A stretch of DNA of 64,000 nucleotides. Origin: Reinekea forsetii. GTDB taxonomy: Bacteria; Pseudomonadota; Gammaproteobacteria; Pseudomonadales; Natronospirillaceae. Each line of letters starts with the position of its first letter. Within the stretch, counting starts at the first letter, position 1. The stretch lies in contig NZ_CP011797.1 in assembly GCF_002795845.1 (NCBI RefSeq), positions 1,015,501-1,079,500 on the forward strand, in the 5' to 3' direction. Shown piece by piece: positions 1 to 9,231 of the stretch. The notes beneath the pieces are model-generated. The model was not told the DNA's origin. It searched no databases and saw only the letters and a list, made by a program, of their open reading frames with translations. The position numbers were made by a program, and so were the translations under genes.

Positions 1-2596
1 TGGCATCGACCAGGAAAAACACGTCTTCAACATGTTCGCCCAAGGTGGCGATTCGGGCATTTTGTAAGGTCAGCTGGAGTCGTCGAAAGCAACGACCAAT
101 ATCGGCCAGTAAGCCGGGTCGATCTGAGGCGAGCAATTCGACGACAGTGCGCTGGTTTAGCATGTCATTGCTGACGGTAATTTCAGGTGGAATTTGAAAA
201 TGTTTTTGCTGCCGTGACAATCGTCGTTGCGGCGTCGGTGCTTCATCGGGAGTCACAATGGCCTCTAATAGCCGTTGTTGAATCTCGGCCAAACGCTGAC
301 TGTTGTCACCGATTGTGGTGCCATCTTGCTCCAAAACGATAAAGGTATCCAAGCTGAACAGGGACGCCGACGAGGTCATAATACGGGCATCTTGGATATC
401 CAGACTAAGGGTGTCCAGCGTTGCGGCGATGTCGGCAAACAAATGTGCTCGATCGCGGGCATAGACAAAAACCTGGGTGCCACCGATATACTGTTTGGCA
501 TCGGTCTCTTTGATCAGGACCAGGGGGACATTTTGACCGTGGTTGGCGATGGCACGCAAATGCCAGGCTATATCTTCCGGGCTTTCACGCAAAAAGTAAT
601 CGTCACCAGGATCGTCCCAGAGGTCGAGGCTGGCATCCGGATCAAAGCCCTCTGCGGTCATTAATAGCAGGGCGGCCTGCTTAGTCTCGCTGACCCGTTC
701 GGCCTTGTCGGCCGGGTTGTCCAAACCACGATTTAAGGCGTTTTGAGTTTCCCGATACAGGCGCTCCATCAGTGACGCCCGCCAGCTGTTCCAAAGGTTT
801 GGATTGGTCGCATAGATGTCAGCGACGGTTAGGGCATAGAGATAATCTAGGCGCGCGTGACCACCCACCTGTTGGGCGAAGTGATTGATCACCGCCGGGT
901 CGGAAATGTCCTGGCGCTGCGCGGTCATAGACATCAGGAGATGATTGCGCACCAGCCAAACAACCAGGTCCGTATCCCAAGGCGACAGGCGATGGCGATC
1001 GGCAAAGCGCTTGACATCCATGGCCCCTTCGACCGAATGGTCGGTGTGCCGACCCTTGCCGATATCGTGATACAGCGCGGCGATGTAGACCAGCTCCACC
1101 TTGGGCAGTTTGTGGATGATCTTGGTGGCAATCGGGAAGCGTTTGCTGTTGGCGGCGTGGCGAAAGGTGCGCAAATTCCGGATGGTTAACAAGGTATGGG
1201 CATCGACAGTGTAGACATGGAACAGATCGAACTGCATCTGCCCGACTATTTTGCCGAACTCCGGCAGATAGAGGCCCAATATGCCATATTGATTCATCCG
1301 CATCAGCCCATGGTAGACACCTTTAGGGCTGCGTAACAATTCCATGAAAAAGGTGATATTGCGCAGATCCTGACGAAAGGCGCCGTCGATCGCTTTCCGG
1401 CTGGCGAACAGCAGTCTCAGGGTGCTGGCACGAATCCCCTTGATGCCCTCTTCTTGAGCGCATAAGACGAAAATTTCCAACAAGGCCGACGGTGTGCGGG
1501 TAAAGACCTTGTCGTGCACGACCTCAAGATAGTGGTTGCGGATTTGAAACCGGGCATTTAGCTCGGTGACCTGTTCCGATGTGCTATCACCCAATATCTC
1601 TTCATCGAAGTGCTGTAAGAGCATAATATTGAGAGTGCGCAGGCGGAACACTTGCCGGAAGTAGTCTTGCATTAGATGCTCTACCGCTATTTGGCCTTCT
1701 CGGTCACTGTAGCCGAACATCTCAGCCACCTTTTCCTGCAGGTTGAACAGCAATCGATCCTCTTCGCGCTCTGAGATCATATGCAGTGCATAACGCACCC
1801 GCCAGAGGAAGTCCTGGCCTTCTTTCAGAGTGCGATGCTCGGCATCGGTGAGGAAACCCCGTTCGACCAAGTCAGCCAGAGACGAGTCGCCAAAGTGTCG
1901 CTTAGCAACCCAACCGATATTTTGGATGTCCCGCAACGCACCCGGGCCCCCTTTGACATTGGGTTCTAGGTTATATTCGGTTTCATTGAATTTTTGGTAC
2001 CGATTGGCCTGTTCATTCATTTTGGCCTTGTAGAAATCGCGGCTAGGCCAGATTTTGTCGGGGCCGACTGAATCGGACACTCGTTCTCTGAGATTGTCGT
2101 CACCGACCAGGGTGCGCGACTCCATGAGATTAGTGGTCACGGTCACGTCATTGCGGGCCTCGACAACGCAGGTGTCAATGGTGCGCACGCTGTGGCCGAC
2201 TTCCAGCTTGATGTCCCACAAGAGGGTCAGAAATTGCTGTAGAGATTCAACGTTTCGGTCAATCAGGGTTTCATTATCGAACAGGATCAGTAGATCGATA
2301 TCGGAGTGCGGCAGCAGCTCGCCGCGGCCATAACCGCCGACCGCTATCAGGGCTATAGACTCAGGCTCAGTCCAGGTGAACAGTCGCCAAGTGCTGCGCA
2401 ACAGCTCGTCCATGGCCGCGGCTCGGCCAAAAACCAAACCGCGGATCGGGTCGCCCTGAATAAAACGATGATGCAAGGTCTCATTGAGCCTGCGCAAAGC
2501 GTCTTTGAGCACCACAATAGGGGTTTCCAGTTGTAACTGCTCGGTGACGGCTTCTTTATCAAACAGACTGCTGTCTGCGTAACGGTCGAGATCCAC
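1..2596 (-). CDS. glnD: Bifunctional uridylyltransferase/uridylyl-removing enzyme GlnD (3' end cut by window)
   Basis: Modifies and demodifies PII proteins in response to glutamine, controlling nitrogen assimilation. About 865 residues are visible. The N-terminal nucleotidyltransferase motif reads GGYGRGELLPHSDIDLLI. The HD phosphohydrolase motif LYHDIGKGR lies near 1055-1075. The last visible residues, IATLGEHVEDVFFLVDA, belong to the C-terminal ACT domain, so only some 20-30 residues should be missing beyond the window edge. The start is GTG at 2594-2596: an AAGGA Shine-Dalgarno sits 7 nt upstream and no in-frame ATG precedes it. It lies 45 bp downstream of map on the same strand, the usual map-glnD arrangement, and is probably cotranscribed with it. 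Confidence 0.95.
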   Translation of the reverse strand, partial: MDLDRYADSSLFDKEAVTEQLQLETPIVVLKDALRRLNETLHHRFIQGDPIRGLVFGRAAAMDELLRSTWRLFTWTEPESIALIAVGGYGRGELLPHSDIDLLILFDNETLIDRNVESLQQFLTLLWDIKLEVGHSVRTIDTCVVEARNDVTVTTNLMESRTLVGDDNLRERVSDSVGPDKIWPSRDFYKAKMNEQANRYQKFNETEYNLEPNVKGGPGALRDIQNIGWVAKRHFGDSSLADLVERGFLTDAEHRTLKEGQDFLWRVRYALHMISEREEDRLLFNLQEKVAEMFGYSDREGQIAVEHLMQDYFRQVFRLRTLNIMLLQHFDEEILGDSTSEQVTELNARFQIRNHYLEVVHDKVFTRTPSALLEIFVLCAQEEGIKGIRASTLRLLFASRKAIDGAFRQDLRNITFFMELLRSPKGVYHGLMRMNQYGILGLYLPEFGKIVGQMQFDLFHVYTVDAHTLLTIRNLRTFRHAANSKRFPIATKIIHKLPKVELVYIAALYHDIGKGRHTDHSVEGAMDVKRFADRHRLSPWDTDLVVWLVRNHLLMSMTAQRQDISDPAVINHFAQQVGGHARLDYLYALTVADIYATNPNLWNSWRASLMERLYRETQNALNRGLDNPADKAERVSETKQAALLLMTAEGFDPDASLDLWDDPGDDYFLRESPEDIAWHLRAIANHGQNVPLVLIKETDAKQYIGGTQVFVYARDRAHLFADIAATLDTLSLDIQDARIMTSSASLFSLDTFIVLEQDGTTIGDNSQRLAEIQQRLLEAIVTPDEAPTPQRRLSRQQKHFQIPPEITVSNDMLNQRTVVELLASDRPGLLADIGRCFRRLQLTLQNARIATLGEHVEDVFFLVDA

Positions 2597-2641
2597 TACT
2601 TGGTCCTTTGAGAACGTAAGGATGAAATAACTTTAGACCCG

Positions 2642-3418
2642 CTAGAATGACTCTTCGGTGCGGGCTGTTAAAACCTCCACGCCAGTAGCCGTGACCAACA
2701 AGGTATGTTCCCACTGAGCGGAGGCCTTGCGATCTTTGGTGACCACGGTCCATTGGTCGCTGAGTATTTTGCACTGCGCCTTACCCTGATTGATCATCGG
2801 CTCGATCGTAAAGATCATGCCTTCCTTCAGCGCCATGCCCACTCCGGGCCGGCCATAGTGCAATACCTGCGGCTCTTCGTGAAATACCGCGCCGATACCA
2901 TGGCCGCAGAACTCCCGTACCACAGAGTAATGGTTGGCCTCGGCGTGTTGCTGAATCACGTGGCCTATGTCTCCAAGGGTCGCGCCCGGCTTGACCAGTG
3001 CAATCGCCTTATAAAGACATTCCTGGGTTACCTTGCACAGACGATCGATATGAGTCGCGACTTCGCCGACGTAAAACATCTTACTGGTGTCGCCGTGGTA
3101 GCCGTCTTTAATGACCGTGATGTCGACATTGACCACATCGCCCTTCTTGAGGATCTTATCCTCGCTCGGAATACCATGGCAAATGACCTGGTTTACCGAC
3201 GTACAGATCGACTTCGGAAAGGGCGGGTTGCCATAGTTGAGCGGCGCCGGTATGCCTTCCTGGACATCAATGATGTAGTTATGGCAGATCCTATCGAGCT
3301 CTGCGGTGCTCACGCCGACCACAACATGGGATTCGAGCATTTCCAACACCTCAGCCGCGAGGCGGCCGGCGACACGCATTTTAGCGATTTCTTCAGGGCT
3401 TTTTATGGTTACAGCCAT
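2642..3418 (-). CDS. map: Methionine aminopeptidase type I
   Basis: Cytosolic metalloprotease (M24 family) that removes the initiator methionine from nascent proteins. At 258 aa it has the usual length of the short type I enzyme. Metal ligands are visible as D99 and D110 (VDITVIKDGYHGD), H173 (EFCGHGIG), E206 (TIEPM) and E237 (WEHT); the substrate-contact H81 is in ICHGIPS. It is divergent from rpsB, as in E. coli and many gammaproteobacteria, and is followed by glnD. The start ATG at 3416-3418 gives the standard N-terminus MAVTIKSPEEI. Confidence 0.97.
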   Translation of the reverse strand: MAVTIKSPEEIAKMRVAGRLAAEVLEMLESHVVVGVSTAELDRICHNYIIDVQEGIPAPLNYGNPPFPKSICTSVNQVICHGIPSEDKILKKGDVVNVDITVIKDGYHGDTSKMFYVGEVATHIDRLCKVTQECLYKAIALVKPGATLGDIGHVIQQHAEANHYSVVREFCGHGIGAVFHEEPQVLHYGRPGVGMALKEGMIFTIEPMINQGKAQCKILSDQWTVVTKDRKASAQWEHTLLVTATGVEVLTARTEESF

Positions 3419-3628
3419 GCTTGTTCCAATTCGGTTACTAGGTAGTAGGCGATTCTAACGGTTTTGTTAGCCAGTTGCAGCCCCGCAAATAGTAGGGCAC
3501 CCGCTAGAGCCATATAAAAGATGCTAAAAATACGCCGCGACTGCCATGACCGGCTCTTAGGCCCGCTTTTCGGGGCCGGTTCCGAGGTGTTGAGGGACGC
3601 CCCACGGACTGGGACCGGGATATTTTTC

Positions 3629-3657
3629 TTGTCTTAAATCGCTGAATTTGGTATAAA
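3629..3657 (+). promoter_or_regulatory. Probable sigma70 promoter of rpsB-tsf
   Basis: TTGTCT (3629-3634), a 17-nt spacer, then TATAAA (3652-3657), followed by a GC-rich GCGCGCCGC discriminator typical of growth-rate-controlled promoters. It lies about 125 bp upstream of the rpsB start, leaving room for a regulatory leader. Confidence 0.6.
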
Positions 3658-3659
3658 GC

Positions 3660-3782
3660 GCGCCGCTTCAACTAAATGAAGTGTTTCCTAAATTCTCACG
3701 CACACCGTCACGTGATTCTGGGTGCCCGAAAGGGGTTGGATCATGGGGAGTGCGGAGGCCTAACCCGAATAATGAGGTATTT
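3660..3782 (+). promoter_or_regulatory. rpsB 5' leader, likely S2 autoregulatory RNA
   Basis: About 120 nt of leader lie between the predicted promoter and the S2 start. GGGTTGG near 3735 can pair with CCTAACCC at 3759-3766, enclosing a purine-rich loop just before the GAGGT Shine-Dalgarno. Ribosomal protein S2 is known to repress rpsB-tsf through a structured leader in gammaproteobacteria. Assignment to that class here is inference from position and folding potential. The rest of the 364-bp map-rpsB gap (3419-3628) holds no gene that I can support. Confidence 0.4.
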
Positions 3783-4544
3783 ATGATTACTGTATCAATG
3801 CGTGAACTGCTTAAAGCAGGTGTTCACTTTGGCCACCAGACCCGTTACTGGAACCCGAAAATGGGTAAGTATTTGTTTGGCGCCCGAAACAAGATTCACA
3901 TCATCAACTTGGAGCACACTGTTCCAGCGTTAAATGAAGCTTTGGCCTTCGTTGGCAACCTTGCCAGCAAAAAGAACAAGGTTCTGTTCGTCGGTACCAA
4001 GCGTTCAGCCAGTGCCATCATGGTTGAAGAAGCGACTCGTTCGGATATGCCGTACGTGGCGCACCGTTGGTTAGGCGGTATGCTGACCAACTACAAGACC
4101 ATTCGTCAATCGATCAAACGTCTGCGTGAGTTGACTGTGCAACAGGCCGATGGCACCTTCGAGCAGCTGACTAAGAAAGAGCGTCTGATGGCGACTCGCG
4201 AAGTAGCGAAGCTGGAGCGTTCAATCGGTGGTATCAAGGACATGGGCGGCTTGCCGGATGCTCTTTTTGTTGTCGACGTGGACCACGAGCGTATTGCAAT
4301 CCTCGAAGCCAACAAACTGGGCATCCCAGTTATTGGTATCGTTGACTCCAACTCGAACCCAGACGGTGTCGATTATGTCATTCCGGGTAACGATGATGCG
4401 ATTCGCGCCATTGAGATCTATGCCCGTGCAATCGCCGATTCCATCTTGGAAGCCCGTGGCGGTGACGTTGATGAGTTCGTGGAAATGGCCGATGCTGCAG
4501 AAGCAGCTGACGTGGTTGTAGCCAAAGAAGAGTCAGCTGAATAA
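3783..4544 (+). CDS. rpsB: 30S ribosomal protein S2
   Basis: Small-subunit protein that anchors S1. The 253-aa product starts [25 protein letters not shown], the conserved S2 N-terminus, and contains the family motifs [15 protein letters not shown] and [12 protein letters not shown]. The ATG at 3783 is preceded by GAGGT with 5 nt spacing. A longer in-frame start at 3681 would add 34 residues unlike S2 and run through the leader, so it was not used. The C-terminal tail ([20 protein letters not shown]) is acidic, as in relatives. It is followed by a partial terminator and then tsf. Confidence 0.98.
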   Translation: MITVSMRELLKAGVHFGHQTRYWNPKMGKYLFGARNKIHIINLEHTVPALNEALAFVGNLASKKNKVLFVGTKRSASAIMVEEATRSDMPYVAHRWLGGMLTNYKTIRQSIKRLRELTVQQADGTFEQLTKKERLMATREVAKLERSIGGIKDMGGLPDALFVVDVDHERIAILEANKLGIPVIGIVDSNSNPDGVDYVIPGNDDAIRAIEIYARAIADSILEARGGDVDEFVEMADAAEAADVVVAKEESAE

Positions 4545-4564
4545 GCTTGATTCTCTTAGCTTGA

Positions 4565-4586
4565 AGGGGCTGCGGCCCCTTTTTCC
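4565..4586 (+). terminator. Terminator/attenuator between rpsB and tsf
   Basis: Stem AGGGGC (4565-4570) and GCCCCT (4575-4580) with a 4-nt loop, followed by a run of T. Hairpins here are common and lower tsf expression relative to rpsB by partial termination. Confidence 0.65.
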
Positions 4587-4649
4587 TCTTCCGGAACCCT
4601 ATATCCGGTTGAATATGCGTAATACTAAATTGAATTGAGGACCAAAATC

Positions 4650-5513
4650 ATGGCAATTACTGCGAGCCTGGTGAAAGAACTTCGAGATCGAACTGGCCTA
4701 GGCATGATGGAGTGCAAGAAAGCACTCGTCGAGTCTGAGGGTGATATCGAACTCGCCATTGATAATCTGCGCAAGTCATCGGGCCTGAAAGCCGCTAAGA
4801 AATCCGGCCGTATCGCGGCTGAGGGTATCCTGGTTACTCGGACCTCTGCTGACAATTCGTTGGTAATGCTGCTGGAAATTAACAGCGAAACCGACTTTGT
4901 TGCGCGAGATGACAACTTTTTAAACTTTGCCCACAAGGTGGCTGATGTCGCTTTTGCCAAGGGCAGCTCCGATGTTGCCGCCTTCATGGCAGATGGTCTT
5001 GAAGACGAGCGTGCCGCGCTGGTTCAGAAGATCGGTGAGAACATCAGCGTGCGTCGCGCTGTGTTTATCGGTGGTGCGGGTAAGACCGTCGAGGCCTATG
5101 TGCACGGTGGCCGTATAGCCGCAGCTGTTGAATTGACTGGCGGTACGCCGGACCTGGCGAAAGACATTGCTATGCATGTCGCCGCCATCAATCCTCAGTA
5201 CGTCAATGTGAATGACGTTCCAGCCGATGTTTTGGCGCGCGAAGAAGAGGTTGTTCGGGCCCAGTCTGAAGAATCTGGCAAGCCAGCAGAGATCATTGAA
5301 AAAATGATGGTCGGCCGCCTGAAGAAGTTTGTTGCGGAGATATCTCTCAGTGAGCAGCCTTTCATCAAGGACCCGGACATCAAGATCGGTGCCTTGGCTA
5401 AGAAAGCCGAAGCCGAGATCGTGAGCTTTACCCGTTTTGAAGTGGGTGAAGGGATCGAAAAAGAAGTTGTCGATTTCGCCGCAGAAGTCGCAGCAGCCGT
5501 CAAAGGCGGCTAA
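4650..5513 (+). CDS. tsf: Elongation factor Ts
   Basis: Guanine-nucleotide exchange factor for EF-Tu. The product is 287 aa, the normal size. The N-terminal UBA-like domain carries the signature [16 protein letters not shown]; the core has [15 protein letters not shown], the EF-Tu-contacting TDFV motif. The start is ATG at 4650 with GAGGA upstream; a TTG five codons earlier is less likely. It is cotranscribed with rpsB and followed directly by a strong terminator. Unusually, pyrH does not follow. Confidence 0.98.
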   Translation: MAITASLVKELRDRTGLGMMECKKALVESEGDIELAIDNLRKSSGLKAAKKSGRIAAEGILVTRTSADNSLVMLLEINSETDFVARDDNFLNFAHKVADVAFAKGSSDVAAFMADGLEDERAALVQKIGENISVRRAVFIGGAGKTVEAYVHGGRIAAAVELTGGTPDLAKDIAMHVAAINPQYVNVNDVPADVLAREEEVVRAQSEESGKPAEIIEKMMVGRLKKFVAEISLSEQPFIKDPDIKIGALAKKAEAEIVSFTRFEVGEGIEKEVVDFAAEVAAAVKGG

Positions 5514-5531
5514 AGCAATCTAAATCCAGAA

Positions 5532-5556
5532 AAGGCAGCTGCGCTGCCTTTTTTTA
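5532..5556 (+). terminator. Rho-independent terminator after tsf
   Basis: Perfect stem AAGGCAGC (5532-5539) / GCTGCCTT (5543-5550) with a TGC loop and a run of T to about 5555. It ends the rpsB-tsf transcript, so frr must be served by its own promoter. Confidence 0.9.
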
Positions 5557-5647
5557 TGTGTCCTATTTCTGCAGTTTGTTTTTTGGTACGGCGATTGTTT
5601 GCTCAAAATGAGTGGACGAATTCAAAGAAATGCCTGTACAGGGTGTG

Positions 5648-5653
5648 TATAAT
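5648..5653 (+). promoter_or_regulatory. Consensus -10 box, likely frr promoter
   Basis: A perfect TATAAT preceded by GTGTG, in the 290-bp gap between the tsf terminator and frr. No good -35 lies at 17 nt, so the promoter may depend on an activator or on upstream contacts. Transcription from here would give frr a leader of about 145 nt. Confidence 0.5.
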
Positions 5654-5694
5654 AAAGAATCGAAATTTCTCATTGGTTTTAAGCGAGTCGACAA

Positions 5695-5778
5695 CCGGCC
5701 AGTCCTGCCGCTCCCAGGGGAGCGGCTGCATAGCGCGGTAAGGCAGGGCATATGCCCGCCGGCAGCGTCGGCCAGACT
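5695..5778 (+). ncRNA. Candidate structured leader upstream of frr (in the pyrH slot)
   Basis: Several strong inverted repeats sit in 85 nt. GGCC 5697-5700 pairs with GGCC 5770-5773, and CTGCCG 5705-5710 with CGGCAG 5760-5765. CCGCTCC 5708-5714 pairs with GGAGCGG 5719-5725, and CTGC 5726-5729 with GCAG 5743-5746. GGGCATATGCCC at 5746-5757 is a perfect palindrome. The 5705-5710 and 5708-5714 helices overlap and are mutually exclusive, which could form a switch. Function is unknown; this is a structure call only. Confidence 0.35.
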
Positions 5779-5803
5779 GTGAATAGGTAAAGGAATTCAA
5801 CAG

Positions 5804-6361
5804 ATGATTGAAGAAATTAAGCAGGAAACCGACAGTCACAACCGCAAAGCGCTGTTAGCGCTGGGCGATGCCTTCAATAAGATTCGTACCGGTCGCGCCA
5901 ATCCGGCTATCTTGGATGGTGTCATGGTCGATTATTATGGCAACATGACCCCAATCAAGCAGGTGGCCAATATTTTGATTGAGGACGGTCGTACCCTCGC
6001 GATTGTGCCGTGGGAAAAAAATATGGTGCCGCAGGTTGAGCGCGCCATTATGAAGAGTGATTTGGGTTTGAATCCGTCAACTTCCGGCAGTAATATTCGC
6101 ATCGCGATGCCGATGTTGACCGAGCAGACCCGAAAAGACATGATTAAGGTCGCCCGCAATGAGGCCGAAAAGGCCCGTGTGTCGGTGCGTAACGGCCGTC
6201 GCGATGCCAATGCCTCGATCAAGGACCTGGTTAAGGAAAAGGAACTCTCAGAAGATGAGGGTAAGCGCGCCGAGGAAGATATTCAAAAGCTGACCGATGC
6301 GGCCATTGCCGAGATTGAACGTGATCTGGCCGAAAAAGATGCCGAGTTAATGAAGGTTTGA
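5804..6361 (+). CDS. frr: Ribosome recycling factor
   Basis: Works with EF-G to split post-termination ribosomes. The 185-aa length and full family sequence are present: KIRTGRANPAILDGVMVDYYGNMTPI near the N-terminus, and the C-terminal helical arm DANASIKDLVKEKELSEDE. The start is ATG 5804 with AAGGA about 10 nt upstream. The gene is isolated as its own unit between the tsf terminator plus new promoter and the hairpin at 6382. Normally it follows pyrH directly. Confidence 0.98.
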   Translation: MIEEIKQETDSHNRKALLALGDAFNKIRTGRANPAILDGVMVDYYGNMTPIKQVANILIEDGRTLAIVPWEKNMVPQVERAIMKSDLGLNPSTSGSNIRIAMPMLTEQTRKDMIKVARNEAEKARVSVRNGRRDANASIKDLVKEKELSEDEGKRAEEDIQKLTDAAIAEIERDLAEKDAELMKV

Positions 6362-6381
6362 TGGGTTAGGTATCCTGCCGA

Positions 6382-6408
6382 GGCAACATGGATTCATGTT
6401 GCCTTTTG
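6382..6408 (+). terminator. Rho-independent terminator after frr
   Basis: Perfect 9-bp stem GGCAACATG (6382-6390) / CATGTTGCC (6395-6403), GATT loop, then TTTTGT. It separates frr from the uppS operon. Confidence 0.85.
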
Positions 6409-6459
6409 TGGTTTGGGATTGTCTGTGTTTCACCGGTAACAGAATTAAGCTAGGAAGGG

Positions 6460-7227
6460 ATGCTAAATAAATCTAACAAGGGTCAGCCCCTAGAGTCGAC
6501 AGTGAAAGTCGTACCCCGCCATGTTGCGGTGATCATGGATGGTAACAATAGATGGGCAAAAAAACGCTTGCTAGGCGGTATTGCTGGCCATAAGGCTGGC
6601 GCCCGTGCGGTGCGCACGACCGTCGAAACCTGTGCGCGTGCCGGGGTCGAGGTACTAACCCTCTATGCCTTCAGTTCTGAAAACTGGCGTCGACCCAAGG
6701 ATGAAGTCAGCGCATTGATGGATCTCTTTTTGCTTGCCCTGAATCGAGAAGTTAAAAAGCTGGTCAGCAATAATGTCCGGCTTAGGGTGATTGGCGATAT
6801 CACGGCGTTCAGCCCTTCGATTCAGCGGGCTGTTGCCAAAGCCGAGTTCGACACGGCCCAAAATACCGGCATGACTCTGGCGATTGCTGCCAACTATGGT
6901 GGTCATTGGGATATTACCCAAGCCGTTATTAAGCTTGCTCAGCGGGTCAAGGTTGGCGAATTAGAACCTGCGGCCATCACCGAAGCGTTGATTGGTGAGC
7001 AGGTCATGCTCGGTGATCTGCCCCCGCCGGATCTGTGTATTCGCACCGCCGGGGAGCAACGAATATCGAATTTTCTACTCTGGCAAATGGCCTATACCGA
7101 ATTCTATTTTACCGATGAATATTGGCCAGATTTTAGCAGTGAATCGCTGTTAAAGGCCTTTGACTCCTTTTTAGGTCGGACTCGGCGTTTTGGTCGTACC
7201 GACGAACAACTAGAACAAGAGAAGTAA
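6460..7227 (+). CDS. uppS: Undecaprenyl diphosphate synthase (cis-prenyltransferase)
   Basis: Condenses eight isopentenyl units onto farnesyl-PP to make the C55 carrier for peptidoglycan and O-antigen. The 255-aa product has the catalytic motif VIMDGNNRWAKKR (phosphate-binding Asp) near residue 27 and the C-terminal signature RTAGEQRISNFLLWQMAYTEFYF. The annotated ATG sits immediately behind AGGAAGGG, closer than ideal; a GTG about 14 codons in is an alternative start just before the conserved PRHVAV. It begins the uppS-cdsA-dxr-rseP-bamA run. Confidence 0.95.
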   Translation: MLNKSNKGQPLESTVKVVPRHVAVIMDGNNRWAKKRLLGGIAGHKAGARAVRTTVETCARAGVEVLTLYAFSSENWRRPKDEVSALMDLFLLALNREVKKLVSNNVRLRVIGDITAFSPSIQRAVAKAEFDTAQNTGMTLAIAANYGGHWDITQAVIKLAQRVKVGELEPAAITEALIGEQVMLGDLPPPDLCIRTAGEQRISNFLLWQMAYTEFYFTDEYWPDFSSESLLKAFDSFLGRTRRFGRTDEQLEQEK

Positions 7228-7231
7228 GTTC

Positions 7232-8059
7232 ATGTTATTGCAGCGATTTGTAACGGCCCTAGTGCTGGCCCCCCTGATGTTGGCCGGCATCTATTTGCTA
7301 CCGAGTATTGGCTTTAGCGTTTTTGCCGGGTCGATCGTCGTCTTAGGCGCCTGGGAATGGGCCAATCTTGCCGGTTTTTCAGCGCCGCGTGCGCGCATCG
7401 TTTTGGCTACGATCACTGCGGTGGTGCTAGGGGTAATTCATCACTGGATTACCGTGGACTCCCTGATTTGGGCCCTGTTGGTGCTTTCTGCGCTGGTATT
7501 TTGGTTGCTAGCCGGGGTAAGTGTATATCTCTATCCGCGCGTAACCGGCTGGTTGCGCTCTGGCCCGATAAAGCTGGCGATCATGGTGCCCGTGCTGGTT
7601 GCCCTCTGGATGGGCCTGGTCTGGCTAAAAAGCCAACCAGATTCGGCGTTATTACTGACTTGGTTGATGTTGCTCGTCTGGGGTGCTGATATAGGAGCCT
7701 ATTTTGCGGGTCGCGCCTTTGGCAACCGGAAGCTGGCACCTGCCGTAAGTCCGGGTAAGACTTGGGCCGGGGTTTATGGCGGCATGGCGACATCTATCCT
7801 CGTCTCGGTGCTAATAGCTGGCCTCTACTTGCCGGATTACAGCGTCCAGGACTGGCTCTGGTTGATGCTATTGTCGGCCGCAGTTATTGCCATTTCGGTG
7901 GTCGGCGATCTGTTTGAATCCCTGTTAAAGCGCAATCGAGGTATTAAGGACAGTTCGTCCCTGCTGCCCGGTCATGGTGGGATTTTGGATCGCATCGATA
8001 GCCTCTGTGCTGCGACGCCGATGTTTGTCCTGTTATGGTACGTGTTAGCGGTGGTTTAA
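7232..8059 (+). CDS. cdsA: Phosphatidate cytidylyltransferase (CDP-diglyceride synthase)
   Basis: Integral inner-membrane enzyme making CDP-diacylglycerol, precursor of all phospholipids. The 275-aa protein has seven to eight hydrophobic segments. The C-terminal signature [20 protein letters not shown]...[12 protein letters not shown] matches the CDS family pattern, including the metal-binding DR. It starts 4 bp after uppS, and its stop overlaps the dxr start (TAATG), so it is translationally coupled. Confidence 0.96.
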   Translation: MLLQRFVTALVLAPLMLAGIYLLPSIGFSVFAGSIVVLGAWEWANLAGFSAPRARIVLATITAVVLGVIHHWITVDSLIWALLVLSALVFWLLAGVSVYLYPRVTGWLRSGPIKLAIMVPVLVALWMGLVWLKSQPDSALLLTWLMLLVWGADIGAYFAGRAFGNRKLAPAVSPGKTWAGVYGGMATSILVSVLIAGLYLPDYSVQDWLWLMLLSAAVIAISVVGDLFESLLKRNRGIKDSSSLLPGHGGILDRIDSLCAATPMFVLLWYVLAVV

Positions 8060-9231
8060 TGATGACGACACGACAACGCGTCACCGTTCTAGGCGCCACC
8101 GGTTCGATCGGTCAAAGCACGCTCAATGTTATCGGCCAGCATCCAGACCGTTTTACTGTCTTCGCCCTCAGCGGGCACGCCAATATGGCGCAATTAGCTC
8201 TAGACATCATTCGCTTTAAACCTCAGTTTGCCGTGGTGCCCAATGACACGCGGTATCGGCAACTGCTTGAGCTGTTACCGAACCGGAACTGCGACATCCT
8301 GATCGGTGAGCAGGCCTTGGCCGATGTCGCCAGCGCGGCGCAAGTGGATACCGTTATGGCCGCTATCGTTGGCGCGGCCGGTCTGAAGTCCGCCCTTGCC
8401 GCGGCGCATGCCGGTAAAAAGCTGCTCTTAGCCAATAAAGAGAGCATGGTCGTCGCCGGTGCTCTGTTGATGGAGGCGGTGGCCAAATCCCAAGCGCTAT
8501 TGCTGCCGATCGACAGTGAACACAATGCCATCTTCCAATGCCTGCCAGCCGATCAAAGTCAGGCGGGCGTGGACTCGATCCTATTAACGGCATCGGGTGG
8601 GCCCTTTCGGCAGACCCCCATGGAACAGTTGCTTACCGCCACGCCGGAGCAAGCCATTGCCCACCCGACATGGACGATGGGTCGAAAGATATCGGTCGAT
8701 TCGGCTTCGCTGATGAATAAGGGTCTGGAGCTAATCGAAGCCTGCTGGCTCTTTAGTGTGCCACCGGAAAAAATCGAAGTAGTGGTGCACCCACAAAGTG
8801 TTATCCACAGTATGGTGCGCTATATTGACGGGTCGGTTTTAGCACAGATGGGCTCGCCCGATATGCGCACGCCCATTTCCTATGGCCTAGCCTATCCGGA
8901 TCGAATCGTCAGTGGCAGCGCACCCTTGGAATTTTCTCAGCTGTTGCAATTGCAGTTTGATCAACCCGATCGGGTCCGCTTTCCGTGCCTGCGCTTGGCC
9001 GAGGAGGCCATGGCCGAAGGTGGCACTGTGCCCGCCGTGCTCAATGCCGCCAATGAGATGTCGGTTGCGGCCTTCCTCGAGGGCGACATTGGTTTTATGG
9101 ATATCCCCCGAATAAACGAGCAAGTCATGACCCGCTTGGGCCGCAGCCCAGTGGAGTCGATTGATCAACTGCTGGAGGTCGACCGCGCTGCTCGCGCCCA
9201 GGCCGCCGAACAAATTAAGGCGCTACGATGA
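8059..9231 (+). CDS. dxr: 1-deoxy-D-xylulose 5-phosphate reductoisomerase
   Basis: First committed step of the MEP isoprenoid pathway; it makes MEP from DXP with NADPH and a divalent metal. The 390-aa product has the Rossmann motif [15 protein letters not shown] at the N-terminus, then [19 protein letters not shown] and the active-site loop [19 protein letters not shown]. The start ATG 8059 overlaps the cdsA stop; 8062 is an equally good second Met. Later pathway genes ispD and ispF are about 19 kb downstream, and UppS uses the pathway product. Confidence 0.97.
   Translation: MMTTRQRVTVLGATGSIGQSTLNVIGQHPDRFTVFALSGHANMAQLALDIIRFKPQFAVVPNDTRYRQLLELLPNRNCDILIGEQALADVASAAQVDTVMAAIVGAAGLKSALAAAHAGKKLLLANKESMVVAGALLMEAVAKSQALLLPIDSEHNAIFQCLPADQSQAGVDSILLTASGGPFRQTPMEQLLTATPEQAIAHPTWTMGRKISVDSASLMNKGLELIEACWLFSVPPEKIEVVVHPQSVIHSMVRYIDGSVLAQMGSPDMRTPISYGLAYPDRIVSGSAPLEFSQLLQLQFDQPDRVRFPCLRLAEEAMAEGGTVPAVLNAANEMSVAAFLEGDIGFMDIPRINEQVMTRLGRSPVESIDQLLEVDRAARAQAAEQIKALR

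Noticed and set aside
2705..3445. 246-codon open frame on the plus strand opposite map
   Set aside because: Exact antisense shadow of a well-conserved map gene; no family resemblance and no start signal.
5603..5839. Remnant of pyrH or a small minus-strand gene between tsf and frr
   Set aside because: No UMP-kinase motif in any frame; the minus-strand frames match nothing and overlap the structured leader.
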